DNA of 64,000 nt. Origin: Ancistrus triradiatus. Taxonomy: Eukaryota > Chordata > Actinopteri > Siluriformes > Loricariidae. The translations under genes and the position numbers were made by a program. Positions within the stretch are counted from its first letter, which is position 1, and every line of letters begins with the position of its first letter. Shown here in pieces: positions 12,826 to 23,004 of this stretch. The DNA lies in the NCBI GenBank assembly GCA_025084515.1, contig JAJAGP010000228.1:1-64000 (forward strand), in the 5' to 3' direction. The notes beneath the pieces are model-generated. The model saw only the letters and a list, made by a program, of their open reading frames with translations. It made no database searches and was not told the origin of the DNA.

Positions 12826-12998
12826 ACATCTAGCCTAGTGGTTAAGGTACTGGACTATGGACCAGAAGGTCTAGGGTTCAAATCCCATCTCTGCCAAGCT
12901 GCCACTTTTGGGTTATTGAACAAGGCCCTTAACCAACAGTTGTAAAATTGAATATGGTGTAAGTCACTGGGTAAGAGCATCTGCTAAATGCAGTAATT
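12826..12998 (+). mobile_element. tRNA-derived SINE, copy 1
   Basis: An A-box-like TAGCCTAGTGGTTAAGGTAC and a B box GGTTCAAATCCC sit at the spacing of a tRNA-derived head. They are followed by the family body CCAAGCTGCCACTTTTGGGT and the tail GTAAGAGCATCTGCTAAATG. It matches the copies at 15,751 and 62,969. It interrupts the transposase remnant of Tc1 copy b, with some host sequence lost at the junction. Confidence 0.85.
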
Positions 12999-13270
12999 GT
13001 TTTAGGCCTGTTTTGCCGCATCTCAGCCAGGATATGTTGCCATCATTGCTGCAATAATGAATTATGAATTATACCTGAATATTTTTAAAGAAAATTTAAG
13101 GAGTTCACATGAGAAAGCCACATCCCAGAGTTGAAGCTGTTCTGTATTGAGGAATGGGCTAAAATTCCTCTAAATCGCAGGACTGGTCAACCGTTACTGG
13201 AAACCTTTAGTTGCAGCTACTGCTGCAATAGGGATACTGAACACCAGATACTGAAAGCAAAAATTCACAT

Positions 13271-14206
13271 ACAATACATTTGGAAAGTTTCCAGACTCTT
13301 TCACGTTTTTTGACATTTTGTTATGTTGTGCTAAAAAAAATAAGTTTTCCCCATCAATCTACTCTCAATACCCCATAATGAGAAAGTGGAAACAGAATTG
13401 TAGAAATTTTTGCTAATTTATTAAAAAGGAAAAACTAATATTTCTCATGGACATAACTTTTCAGACCCTTTGATATGACACTTGAAATTAGCTCTGGTGG
13501 CCTCCATTTTCTATTCTTCATCTTTGAGATGTTTCTACACCTTAAAAAAACACCTTAAAGACCATCTATGGTAAATTCAGTTGATTGGATGTGATTTGGA
13601 AAGACACACCATGGTCGTTATGGGAGAGAGGCCAGACAGAAACCTCTCTTCAGTAAAAAACACATGAAAACCAACCTGGAGTTTGCAAAAAGCACCTAAA
13701 AACTTGTTCCAAACTTCTTCCATTTAAGAGTTATGGAGGCCATTGTGCTCTTGGGAACTTTCAGTGCAGAATAAACTTTTGTGTAGCCTTCTGTAGAGCT
13801 GTTCCTCCACACAATCCTGTCGCTGACCTCTACAGGCAGTTCTTTTCTCCTCATCACTTGTTTTTTGCTCTGATATGCATTGTTAGCAGTGAGAGCTTAT
13901 TTACCACAGGTAGACTCATTTCACAGCTGTGGAAATGTCTCATTGATGATCAAGAGAAATGGGAGGCCCCCAGAGCAAAGTGTTATAGCAAAGGGTATAG
14001 CAAAGGGAATATATATTCCATGTAAAATTTTAGTTTTTCCTTTTTAATACATTTTCAGAAGTTTCTAAAATTCTGTTTTAACTTTCTCATTATGGGGTAT
14101 TGAGTGCAGATTGATGAGGAAAAACTTGATAAAAAAAAATAGCACAAGGCTTCAACATAAAATGTGGAAAACTTAAAGGGTCTAAAGACTTTCTGAATGC
14201 ACTGTA
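13271..14206. mobile_element. Internally deleted Tc1-like element of a third lineage
   Basis: The ends are inverted. The left begins ACAATACATTTGGAAAGTTT and continues with TTTTTTGACATTTTGTTATG. The right ends with GACTTTCTGAATGCACTGTA. The terminal words resemble the widespread fish Tc1 end CAGTGCATCCGGAAAGTATT. Inner - strand relics of a transposase are visible around 13,790-13,860 (the TCTGTAGAGCTGTTCCTCCA region), but no frame is open. At 936 bp it is shorter than the usual 1.5 kb, so it is deleted. It was inserted into the 3' end of Tc1 copy b, which resumes at 14,207. Confidence 0.75.
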
Positions 14207-14262
14207 CGTTTCCCACTTACAGATGTATACATTGGATCATTTTCCTAAATAAATAAATGACT

Positions 14263-14745
14263 AGGGGTTTTCCGTGTAATTCTGGGTGGTGTACATTTGG
14301 CAAAATAGTATATATTAGAGAACTGCTTTTTCAAATACTGACATAAGATATCACAGAGGCAAACATCTCTGTTGCCCCTATCATACAGATCATTTGTAAT
14401 CTTTATGCTTGTGTGCCAGAGTCTTCCAGTTATTTGCGTTATCTGGTTTTATGTGGAGCAACATCCTGTTTTCCATGTAAATGCTGATTTCGTAACAGCA
14501 GTTTATTAAACCAGCCAATGTGGGTCTGCCAAACAGACAAATCCATTTCCAGTTCTTTCACTTTCTCATGAATCTCTCTTTTAAAAGTGTAGTACATTAA
14601 TTCACTAGCATCAATCTTTTCTTACTTTTTACGCCGAGGAAAAACTACAGCAATGTGTTTCATAGTCTGAGTAAACCCATGGAAACCTACTTTGGAGGTA
14701 AATTTCCTGCATTTTAAAGAAGCAAAATATTTTCTGTTTGTACTA
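14263..14745. other. No recognisable feature
   Basis: Non-coding AT-rich spacer between two Tc1-like elements. I see nothing in it. Confidence 0.55.
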
Positions 14746-14982
14746 CAGTGGGGCAAAAAAGTATTTAGTCAGCCACTGATTGTGCAAGTTCTTCTACTTA
14801 GAAACATGAGACAGGTCTGTAATTTTCACCATAGGTACACTTCAACTATGAGAGACAAAATGAGAAAAAAAATCCAGGAAATCACATTGTAGGATTTTTA
14901 AAAAATTTAATTGTAAATTATGGTGGAAAATAAGTATTTGGTCAATAAATTTGGTTCAACTCAATACTTTGTAACATAACCT

Positions 14983-16075
14983 TTGTCAGTAATGACAGAG
15001 GTCAAAGGTTTCCTGTAAGTCTTCACCACGTTTGCACAAAGTGTAGCTGGTATTTTGGCCCATTCCTGCATGCAGATCTCCTCTATAGCCGTGATGTTTT
15101 GGGGCAACATGGACTTTCAACTCCCTCCACAAATTTTCTATGGGGTTGAGGTCTGGAGACTGGCTAGGCAACTCCAGGACCTTGAAATGCTTTTTTATGG
15201 AGCCACTCCTTCGTTGGGATCATTGTCATGCTGCAAGACCCAGCCACATTCAATCTTCAATGCTTTCACTGATGGAAGGAGATTTTGGCTTAAAATCTCA
15301 CGATACATGGCCCCGTTCATTCTTCCCCCTCATGCTTCACAGTAGGTATGGTGCAACTCAGCATTATTCTTTCTTCAAACACCGCGAGTTGAGCTTTTAT
15401 CAAAAAGTTCTATTTTGGTTTCATCTGACCACATGATCTTCTCCCAATCCTCTTCTGGATCATCCATATGCTCTATGGCGAACTTCAGACGGGCCTGGAC
15501 ATGTACTGGCTTAATCAGGGGGACACGCTTGGAACTGCAGGATCCGAGTCCCTCTTGGCGTAGTGTGGTACTGATGGTAGCCTTTGTTACTTTGGTCCCA
15601 GCTCTCTGCAGGTCATTCATCAGGTCCCTCCATGTAATTCTGAGATTTTTGCTCACTGTTCTCATGATCATTTCGACCCCATGGGATGAGATCTTGCATG
15701 GAGCCCCAGATCGAGGGAGATTATCAATGGTTTTGTATCTCTTACAATTGTGGACTGTGGTAGCCTAGTGGTTAAGGTACTGGACTCTGGACCAGAAGGT
15801 CGAGGGTTCAAATCCCAATCTGCCAAGCTGCCACTGTTGGGTCCTTGAGCAAGACCCTTAACCCACAATTGCTTGGATTGTAAGACTGTACGAATTGTAA
15901 GTCGCTCTGGATAAGGGCGTCTGCTAAATGCTGTAAATGTAAGTCTTACAATTGCTCCCACAGTTGTTTTATAAACACCAACATGCTTGCCTATTGTAGA
16001 TTCACTCTTCCCAGCCTGGTGCAGGTCTACAATTTTCTTCCTGGTGTCCTTCGACAGCTCTTTGAACTTAGCCAT
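14983..16075 (-). pseudogene. Tc1-like transposase, interrupted by a SINE
   Basis: The - strand start is at 16,075: MAKFKELSKDTRKKIVDLHQ, then AGKSESTIGKHVGVYKTTVG, the paired helix-turn-helix region. The SINE cuts in right after this (15,751-15,943). The middle (15,375-15,671) reads MIMRTVSKNLRITWRDL, then ARLKFAIEHMDDPEEDWEK and IMWSDETKIELF, where the first catalytic Asp is in SDETK. The C-terminal piece (14,986-15,171) has PSQSPDLNPIENLWRELK with the third catalytic Glu. The segment between (15,172-15,374), including the second Asp region, is not open. The order and spacing are standard for a Tc1 enzyme of about 340 residues. It is non-functional. Confidence 0.9.
15751..15943 (+). mobile_element. 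tRNA-derived SINE, copy 2, with perfect target duplication
   Basis: A 193-bp SINE is flanked by perfect 11-bp direct repeats TCTTACAATTG (15,740-15,750 and 15,944-15,954). It has an A-box-like TAGCCTAGTGGTTAAGGTAC, a B box GGTTCAAATCCC and the tail GGATAAGGGCGTCTGCTAAA. SINEs move using the machinery of a partner LINE, and the partner is not visible here. The clean duplication shows that it inserted after the Tc1-like host element was already in place. Confidence 0.95.
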
Positions 16076-16411
16076 GGTTGTGGTGTTTTTCATACAGATA
16101 ACATGGTCAAACAGTTGCCATTACTACAGGTAACGAGTGGAGGACAGAAGAGCTTCTTAAAGAAGGAGTTACAGGTCTGTGAGAGCCAGAAATCTTGCTT
16201 TTTTTGTGGGTGATCAAATACTTATTTTCAATTAAAGATTTACAATTAAATTCTTAAAAAATCCCACAATGTGATTTTCTGGAATTTTTTTGCTCATTTT
16301 GTCTCTCATAGTTGAATCGTTCCTATGATGAAAATTACAGATCTCTCTCATCTTTCTAAGTAAGAGAACTTGCACAATCAGTGGCTGACTAAATACTTTT
16401 TTGCCACACTG

Positions 16412-16897
16412 TATAAAGCTAAAGAACAGTGTCCCAGAATGTAAATTGTTAATGGTACAGAGCTGCTGAATTCAGTCAAGGAGCAAAAATGTAATAAAGA
16501 CTGTAATAAAAAATTCTGCTGAAATACAGTTATTGCACAGCATACCATAGATAGGCCTATAATGTTATTAATGGTCAGTATAGATTGTAATAAAAAAATC
16601 TGATGAAATACTGTTACTGCACTGAACAGATAAACCTCCAATGTCATTTCTGGTCAGTATTGATTGTAATAAAAATTCTGTTAAGCCAAGAGTTCAGCAG
16701 AACTAACAACCATCCAAGAGTTAGTTCAGAACCTTAATAAGAAAGCCACCACTGACCTAAATCAATGTTGATATTGATCTGCAGACAGTTGCACTGAAAG
16801 ATCAGTCTTACACTGGCATTTGAATTGCCACAGAACTGGCTTAAATTGTTAAGAATGGCATACATAAAGTAGCTTTTTAAATTTCTACTTCAATACA
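16412..16897. other. No gene; short internal repeats
   Basis: Non-coding. A word of the type ATTGTAATAAAAAATTCTGC/TGAAATAC recurs at about 16,501, 16,587 and 16,663 at roughly 80-bp spacing, so this may be a decayed tandem or transposon remnant. No protein is supported. Confidence 0.45.
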
Positions 16898-17719
16898 CAG
16901 TGGTATCTTGATTCCCTATCACCTCAGAACTTGTCAAATTCGGTTCTCGATGCATTTTGACCAGAAACATTTGTCTTGGTTCTTGTAGTTTGCTCGGTAC
17001 TTGGCACACTTGCTTAAACTTGTAAAAGTCAAACTGGGCAACTCGTTTCAGCCAAATCTCGATTCATTATTCATGATTCAGTTCATGTTTTTCTTTATTT
17101 TTACATCTACAGTACTGTATTCCTAGTGGAAATAAGTCTCCATGGGTCCTAAAAATGTTAGTTATATGACCCAACCGAAAGGAACTGATTCCTCCAGAGC
17201 ACAGACTGCAGAATGCTGACAGAATGCTAACATCCTAAGTTCACAAATAGAGTAAGTGTTTTGTTTTTGCTTTTCACTTACAATCCATTACTCACTAAAT
17301 TACATGAGATTTTTCAACAATTTATTGTAAAATAAGTTTTTTGATTTTGGCCAACTGTAGGTTAATCTACGTGTTTTATACATTAACATACTTATCATTA
17401 CTTGTCAAAGGCTCTGCTATGATTCAGTTTAGACTGCTCTACCAAACACTTGTTAAACTCCTCAGCCCATGATACATTTAACTTATGATGGATTTTTTAG
17501 AAGGTATCCCCATCGTAAATCAGGGAGCACCTGTGCAATACCACTCCATTAATATAATAGGCATATAATGGCATACACTACACAGTGTGGATGTTCTGGG
17601 GATCTGGAACGGATTAATTCAACATGCATTATTCCTTATGGGAAACTCGATGCTTACTCATCTTTACTCATCACTTTCGGGTCTGGAATGAATTAATGAT
17701 TAGAACTGAGGTACTACAG
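16898..17719. mobile_element. Tigger/pogo-like non-autonomous element containing repeat R
   Basis: The left tip is CAGTGGTATCTTGATTCCC. The right tip is AGAACTGAGGTACTACAG, its imperfect reverse complement. Inside each tip lie the words typical of Tigger-type ends: CTTGGTTCTTGTAGTTTGCT on the left and GGAACGGATTAATTC with TTCCTTATGGGAAACTCG on the right. The centre (17,225-17,536) is a copy of dispersed repeat R, which is probably a nested insertion. No transposase frame is present. Confidence 0.6.
17225..17536. repeat. Dispersed repeat R, copy 3
   Basis: It matches the copies at 6.9-7.4 kb and 11.1 kb (AGAGTAAGTGTTTTGTTTTT, GATTTTGGCCAACTG, ATCAGGGAGCACCTGT). It is nested in the Tigger-like element. 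Confidence 0.55.
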
Positions 17720-18137
17720 CACAATATTTCTGTTTCTTAGATATAGGGTTTTCCGTATGTCCGGATCCAAAGAAACTGAAGGGTTGGATACACCAAGGAG
17801 GATGTAACAAGGGAAGAAGAAATATTCCCTAACTACTTTATCGTCAGGATTGCTTTTCGAGTCTGGTGCAAAGTAGGCATACATACTGGCATGGTAACAG
17901 TCCAAGTCAAATATCAGATTTATTTAGTGCTTTTTACAATAGAGCACTGTCTTTACAAATATTTAGGCCCACAGCCCCAAATGAACAATCCAAATTGATG
18001 CTGGAAAAAAAAAAAATGATGTGACCACCTTAAATGTGTTGCGGAAGGACCCTTGGGAGGACCAAAGTAGAATAATTAAAATACAAAACATAATAAAAAG
18101 ACCATATAATAAAATATATTAGAGTAAACAGAGAATA
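17720..18137. other. No recognisable feature
   Basis: Non-coding, AT-rich. The short - strand frame at 17,714-17,905 has no recognisable motif. Confidence 0.5.
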
Positions 18138-18439
18138 TACGTCAATCCCGAGTTACGGTGTTTCGTGGTTACGACACATCTCCCATTTACTGTATAAACC
18201 CTTGTTTCGACTTAAGTGGTTTTGCGTCGTAAACGTCATAACGCGAACTTTGTGTTTGGTGTGCGGGGCGGAAGAATACACGGTTACACGGCTCGTTTTT
18301 TGATAATTACTGTGTTAGGATAGGATAAGTGCTTACAGTATGTTATTTACGTACAGTATGTACGTATGTTCCGACTTACACCAAAAATCGGTTTACGACG
18401 CGACGTAGGAACGGATCAACGTCGTAAGTCGAGGACCCC

Positions 18440-18444
<5 letters not shown>
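18138..18444. mobile_element. Tigger/pogo-like MITE
   Basis: A 300-bp unit. The left end is ACGTCAATCCCGAGTTACGG. The right end is ACGTCGTAAGTCGAGGACCC followed by CCTGTGT, which gives inverted ends of the GGGTCCTCGACTTACGACGT type. It is CpG-rich compared with its surroundings and has no coding capacity. It directly abuts an AT microsatellite (18,443-18,488). Confidence 0.65.

Positions 18445-18488
<44 letters not shown>
18443..18488. repeat. (AT)n microsatellite
   Basis: An uninterrupted alternating AT run that has replaced the 5' inverted repeat of the Tc1 copy that follows. Confidence 0.9.
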
Positions 18489-18493
<5 letters not shown>

Positions 18494-18782
18494 ATATATA
18501 TATAAACATCATCAGATTTTCGTTCAAGTCCTAAAAGTAGATAAAGAGAACCCAGTTAAGCAAGTGAGACAAAAATATTATACTTGGTCATTTATTTATT
18601 GAGGAAAATTACCCAATACTACATATTAGTGAGGGGCAAACGTATGTGAACCTCCAGGAGTAGCAGTTAATTTGAAGGTGAAATTAGAGTCAGGTGTTTT
18701 CAATCAATGGGATGACAATCAGGTGTGAGTGGGCACCCTGTTTTATTTAAAGAACAGGGATCTATCAAAGTCTGCTTTTCAC

Positions 18783-19937
18783 CGTTGTTCACTCTGACTC
18801 TTGCTGTTTTGCGGTAAGCTCGCAGTTATAGTTCTTTGTTTTGTTTAGCCCTTCTTTCAGTTTATTATTCCTTTTGTTTTGGTTATAACCGTGCCAATCT
18901 GCCATGTGTTCCTTAGTTTCTTTACTTTATGTCCTTGTTATGTGTATTCCTCTTTTGTTTAATAAATATCTTTAATTACATTTAGTTTACATGCACACGT
19001 CTCCTCAGCAGTCCCACACACCCCCGTTGTTACAGATTAACCCACCAAAAAATGGAGACAGCAGGTTCCCAAATATTTCCACCTTTGCCCGACTGGTTTT
19101 ATGGCAATCCGGCCTTTCTTCAGTGATTCATAGGACAATGTATTCGATATTTCGAGGTGGTTTTCTTTCTGTCGGAATACGAATGGGTTCTGTTTTCTGT
19201 ACTAGGCCACCGTGCTTTGGGCAATACTCAAGGCTGAGACCGTTAGGGAGTTTTTCCAGAATCTTAAGTTCAGTTTCGGTACTCCCTACACTTAGTTGGT
19301 CTCTCCTTCTCGCCACCCTAAGTTACTGTGCTTCGGTCATAAATTGCTGTATTCCCAGTTTACCAGTTGTTGGAAGGGGTTGGCTAAGTACAAGCCAGCA
19401 CCTCGAAGCTCAGTACCTGAGCATGTTCGTTTCATATTTGAGCACGCTAGCTCCGAATCTGAGCACGCCACACCTCTTAGCTCCATTGATGAGCAGTACC
19501 TGAGCCATTAGCGTCGACTAACTCCATACTTGAGGACGTTAGCTCCGTACCTGAGCCATTAGCATGAACTAGCTCCGTACCCGAGCCGTTAGCGTCGACT
19601 AGCTCCGTACTTGAGCACATTAGCGACGTACCTGAACCATTAGCATCAACTAGCCCTGTACCTGAGCACATTTGTTCCATACCTGAGTCCCTAAGTATAA
19701 CGGTTGAGCCAGCTGCGCCAATCCCATAACCATGGACAGTTGCGCCAGTCTCGGGTTATTTTATATGCAAGTTATTTTCTGTTCCTTGGCTTTCCTCCCT
19801 GCTCATGGTTGTTGCTATTTGGCTTTGGTATGTCGTGTTCGTATGCTCTGGTTTGCTCTGGCTTTTGCTGTTTTGAGGTAAGCTCACAGTTATAATTCTT
19901 TGTTTTGTTTAGCTCTTGGTTCAGTTTATTATTCCTA
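18783..19937 (+). mobile_element. Gag-only LTR-like element, SSVPE-repeat family, locus 1
   Basis: The left end holds an LTR-like stretch with CTTGCTGTTTTGCGGTAAGC (about 18,800), T-rich DNA, a poly(A) signal AATAAA and an end reading CCCCCGTTGTTACA (19,021-19,034). Part of this LTR (about 80 bp) recurs at the right end (about 19,855-19,935: TTTTGCTGTTTTGAGGTAAG). Between them lie a short gag-like pseudogene and tandem repeats coding SSVPE-type peptides. No protease, reverse transcriptase or integrase is present. At about 1.15 kb this is a strongly deleted or naturally small non-autonomous element. Confidence 0.6.
19052..19690 (+). pseudogene. Gag-like protein with SSVPE-type repeats, broken
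   Basis: The start at 19,052 (METAGSQIFPPLPDWFYGNP) lies about 20 bases after the presumed LTR end. One in-frame TGA follows AFLQ. The frame then gives FIGQCIRYFEVVFFLSEYEW and VLFSVLGHRALG. This has the look of the Ty3/Gypsy gag core (aromatic residues around YFE, then a GRAL-like word). After more stops, tandem repeats begin at about 19,395 (PAPRSSVPEHVRF, FEHASSESEH). They continue to about 19,690 as reiterated GTACCTGAGCCATTAGC-type units. The function is inferred from gag resemblance only. Confidence 0.5.
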
Positions 19938-20700
19938 CAAATGGAGGAAATTCAATACCATTGCTACCCTCCCCAGGAGTGTTTGACCACCAAGAAATCA
20001 ATCCAAAAGCAAGGCGTGTAATAATTGACAAGGTCACAAAGGACCCCAGGGTAACTTCTAAGCAAGAAGGCCTCTCTCATATTGGCTAATGTTAATCTTC
20101 ATGAGTCCACCATCAGAATAACACTGAACAACAATGGTATGCATGGCAGGGTTGCAAGGACCAAGCAACTGCTTTCCAAAAAGAACATTGTTGCTCATCT
20201 GCAGTTTGCTAAAGGTCACGTGACCAAGCCAGAAGGCTATTGGAAGAATGTTTTGTGAACGGATGAGACCAAAATAGAAAAATGTTATGTTTGGCCAGGA
20301 CGGCTTGCCATCATTGATGGAACAATGAATTCTCAATTATATCACAGAATTCCAAAGGAAAATGTCAGGTGGGTCATGCAGCAACACAACGACCCTAAGC
20401 ACTCAAGTTGTTCTACCAAAGAATGGTTAAAGAAGAATAAAGTTAATGCTTTGTTGGGCCAAGTCAAAATCCGGACCTTAATCCAATCGAAATGTTGTGA
20501 AAGGACCTGAAGCAAGCAGTTAATGTGAGGAAACCCACCAACATCTCAGAGTTGAAGCTGTTCTGTACAGAGGAATTTACTAAAATTCCTCCAAGCCAGT
20601 GTGCAGGACTGATCAACAGTTACAAGAAACATTTAGTTGCAGTTATTGATGTACAGAGGGTCACACCAGATACTGAAAGCAAAGGTTCACGTACATTTGC
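19938..20700 (+). pseudogene. Tc1 transposase of copy c, C-terminal two thirds, broken
   Basis: The remnant includes the region matching NNNGVH-type sequence near 20,130, then VRWVMQQHNDPKHSSCSTKE (about 20,369-20,428) with the second catalytic Asp in HNDPKH. After a frameshift the C terminus follows: KPTNISELKLFCTEEFTKIP (20,531-20,590) and QCAGLINSYKKHLVAVID. The DLNPIE motif with the catalytic Glu is lost in a frameshifted stretch at about 20,470. It is non-functional. Confidence 0.85.
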
Positions 20701-20900
20701 CACTCACTAATACGTAATATTGGATAATTTTCCTCAATAAATAGGTGATCAAGTATAATATTTTTATCTCATTTGTTTAACTTGGTTCTCTTTATCTACT
20801 TTTAGAACTTGTGTGTATGTCTTATGATGTTTTAGGTCATATTTACGCAGAAATAAAGACAATTCTAAAGGGTTCAAAAACTTTCAAGCACCAATATATA

Positions 20901-22450
20901 CACAGCTAAAAAAAATAAAGGGAACACTTAAACAACACAATATAACTCCAAGTAAATCAAACTTCTGTGAAATCAAACTGTTCACTTAGGAACACTGATT
21001 GACAATCAATTTCACATGCTGTTGTGCAAATGGAATAGACAACAGGTGGAAATTATTGGCAATTAGCAAGACACACTCAATAAAGGAGAGGTTCTGCAGG
21101 TGGGGACCACAGACCACTTCTCAGTACTTATGCTTTCTGGCTGATGTTTTGGTTACTTTTGAATGTTGGTGGTGCTTTCATACTCGTGGTAGCATGAGAC
21201 AGACTCTACAACCCACACAAGTGGCTCAGGTAGTGCAGCTCATCCATGATGACACATCAATGTGAGCTGTGGCAAGAAGGTTTGCTGTGTCTGTCATCCA
21301 GAGACTGGAGGTGCTACCAGGAGACAGGCCAGTACACCAGGAAACGTGGAGGGCAACAACCCAGTAGCAGGACCACTACCTCCGCCTTTGTGCAAGGAGG
21401 AACAGGAGGAGCACTGCCAGAGCCCTGCAAAATGACCTCCAGCAGGCCACATATGTGCATGTGTCTGCACAAACGGTTATAAACTGACTCCATGAGGATG
21501 GTATGAGGGCCTGATATCCACAGATGGGGGTTGTGCTCACAGCCCAACACCGTGCAGGACGCTTGCCATTTGCCAGAGAACACCAGGAATGGCAAATTCG
21601 CCATTGGCACCCTGTGCTCTTCACAGATGAAAGTAGGTTCACACTGAGCACATGTGACAGACGTGACAGAGTCTGGAGACGCCGTGGAGAGAGATCTGCT
21701 GCCTGCAACATCCTTCAGCATGACCGGTTTGGAAGTGGGTCAGTAATGGTGTGGGGAGGCATTTCTTTGGAGGGCCGCACAGCCCTCCATGTGCTCGCCA
21801 GAGGTAGCCTGATTGCCATTAGGTACCGAGATGAGATCCTCAGACCGTTTGTGAGACCATATGCAGGTGCGGTTTGCCCTGGGTTCCTCGTAATGCAGGA
21901 CAATGCTAGACCTCATGTAGCTGGAGTGTGTCAGCATTTCCTGCAAGATGAAGCCATCAAAGCTATGGACTGGCCCACCCGTTCCTCAGACCTGAATCCG
22001 ATTGAGCACATCAGGGAAGTCATGTCTCGTTCCATCCACCAACGTCACGTTGCACCACAGACTGTCCAGGAGTTGGCGGATGCTTTAGTCCAGTTCTGGG
22101 AGGAGATCCCTCAGGAGACCATCCGCCACCTCATCAGGAGCATGCCCAGGCATAGTAGGGAGGTCATACAGGCACGTGGAGGCCACACACAATACTGAGC
22201 CTCATTTTGACATTACATCAAAGTTGGATCAGCCTGTAGTGTGTTTTTCTACTTTAATCTTGTGTGTGACTCCAAATCCAGGCCTCCAATTGGTTAATAC
22301 ATTTGATTTCCATTGATGATTTTTGTGTGATATTGTCGTCAGCACATTGAACTTTGTACAGAGCAAAGTATTCAATGAGAATATTTCATTCATTCAGATC
22401 TACAGATGTAGGATGTGTTATTTGAGTATTCCCTTTATTTTTTTGAGCAG
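20901..22450 (+). mobile_element. Tc1-like transposon of a fourth lineage with a mostly open DDE domain
   Basis: The ends are inverted. The left is CAGCTAAAAAAAATAAAGGG with AACACTTAAACAACAC. The right is TATTCCCTTTATTTTTTTGA followed by GCAG. TA dinucleotides lie outside both ends. The length is about 1.55 kb. It inserted at or next to the 3' tip of Tc1 copy c. This is the best-preserved transposase in the window, though still broken in its N-terminal half. Confidence 0.9.
21194..22198 (+). pseudogene. Tc1-like DD34E transposase; catalytic half open, N-terminal half broken
   Basis: The ATG at 21,194 gives MRQTLQPTQVAQVVQLIHDD, a DNA-binding helix-turn-helix start. A TGA stops it at 21,263-21,265 (the family has CGA, so C-to-T decay is likely). 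The next segment shifts frame (RDWRCYQETGQYTRKRGG) and returns to the original frame before 21,524. From there 224 codons are open. They contain VLFTDESRFTL (first Asp), SGSVMVWGGISLEGRTALH, VMQDNARPHVAG (second Asp) and SSDLNPIEH (Glu). I count 34 residues between the second Asp and the Glu, the Tc1 signature. The protein ends ARGGHTQY. The whole span of 335 codons equals a normal length. Confidence 0.92.
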
Positions 22451-22452
22451 TA

Positions 22453-22502
<50 letters not shown>
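22451..22502. repeat. (TG)n(TA)n(CA)n microsatellite
   Basis: A TG run, then an AT run, then a CA run, right at the edge of the Tc1-like element. The sequence is nearly self-complementary and could fold on itself. Confidence 0.9.
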
Positions 22503-22719
22503 AGAGAATATAAGAATATAATAAACAGAGAATACAAGAGATCATCCTGGCATTATTTAGTCATGTATAAATGCAGTCACTGAAGGTCCTCATGCCATCT
22601 AGCAAGTAACAGTTTTGGTGGCATGGAATCCTCAGTCAAGAGTCCTCTGATGTGGTCTGGGTAAACGAGGGCTGGAACTGGAGGCAGGAGGGCTGTGCCC
22701 AAAGAACAGCTTGTAGTGA

Positions 22720-22956
22720 CTTAGACTTTTATCTTTTATTTGTCACATATATGGTTATCAACAATACAACTTGCAGTGAAATATTTCTGTGCAACGCTTC
22801 GAGAATTTTCAATATTAATGGAAATAGTAATATAAATAATAAAATAAAAATAAGAATTTAACAAGGAAACAAGTGGAAAATATACATAGAAAAAAATTAT
22901 AATATATAGATATATATATATATTTGTTATATAGAATATATAGGGGCAGATATAAG

Positions 22957-23004
<48 letters not shown>

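Larger units (their letters stand above)
11465..14262 (+). mobile_element. Tc1-like transposon, copy b, broken by three nested insertions
   Basis: The 5' part (11,465-11,691) matches the Tc1 family of copies a, c, d, e and f. The transposase region is spread over 12,200-12,825 and 12,999-13,270 with many stops. The last 3' piece resumes at 14,207 (CCCACTTACAGATGTATACA) and ends with AAATAAATAAATGACT at 14,262. Three unrelated pieces interrupt it: an LTR-like unit (11,692-12,199), a SINE (12,826-12,998) and a different Tc1-like element (13,271-14,206). Transposase remnants include DNSEGY-type residues and EEWAKIPLNRRTGQ near 13,150. All coding capacity is lost. Confidence 0.82.
14746..16411 (-). 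mobile_element. Full-span Tc1-like transposon with a SINE inside
   Basis: The inverted repeats are CAGTGGGGCAAAAAAGTATT at the left and its complement, ending TTTTTTGCCACACTG, at the right, with TA dinucleotides outside both (14,744-14,745 and 16,412-16,413). The length is 1,666 bp. Subtracting the SINE and one target duplication (204 bp) gives about 1.46 kb, a normal Tc1 size. The transposase is on the - strand and is broken by the SINE, stops and frameshifts. Confidence 0.92.
18503..20892 (+). mobile_element. Tc1-like transposon, copy c, hosting a gag-only LTR-like element
   Basis: The 5' part (18,503-18,782) matches Tc1 copy e at 49.7-49.95 kb. Its tip is lost in the AT array. It is broken at 18,783 and resumes at 19,938 (ACAAATGGAGGAAATTCAAT). 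It then runs through transposase remnants to the 3' inverted repeat GGGTTCAAAAACTTTCAAGC at about 20,873-20,892. By comparison with copy e, roughly 150 bp of the Tc1 was lost at the insertion point. Confidence 0.85.

Noticed and set aside
15761..15825. Possible tRNA gene
   Set aside because: The A and B boxes belong to a SINE head. The body and tail are SINE, with target duplications. No tRNA cloverleaf is possible.
18991..19503. 170-codon + strand open frame
   Set aside because: It runs through the LTR end and gag-like region in a different frame from the gag-like reading starting at 19,052. It has no family resemblance.
21314..21721. 135-codon - strand frame
   Set aside because: Antisense of the Tc1-like transposase at 21,194-22,198.
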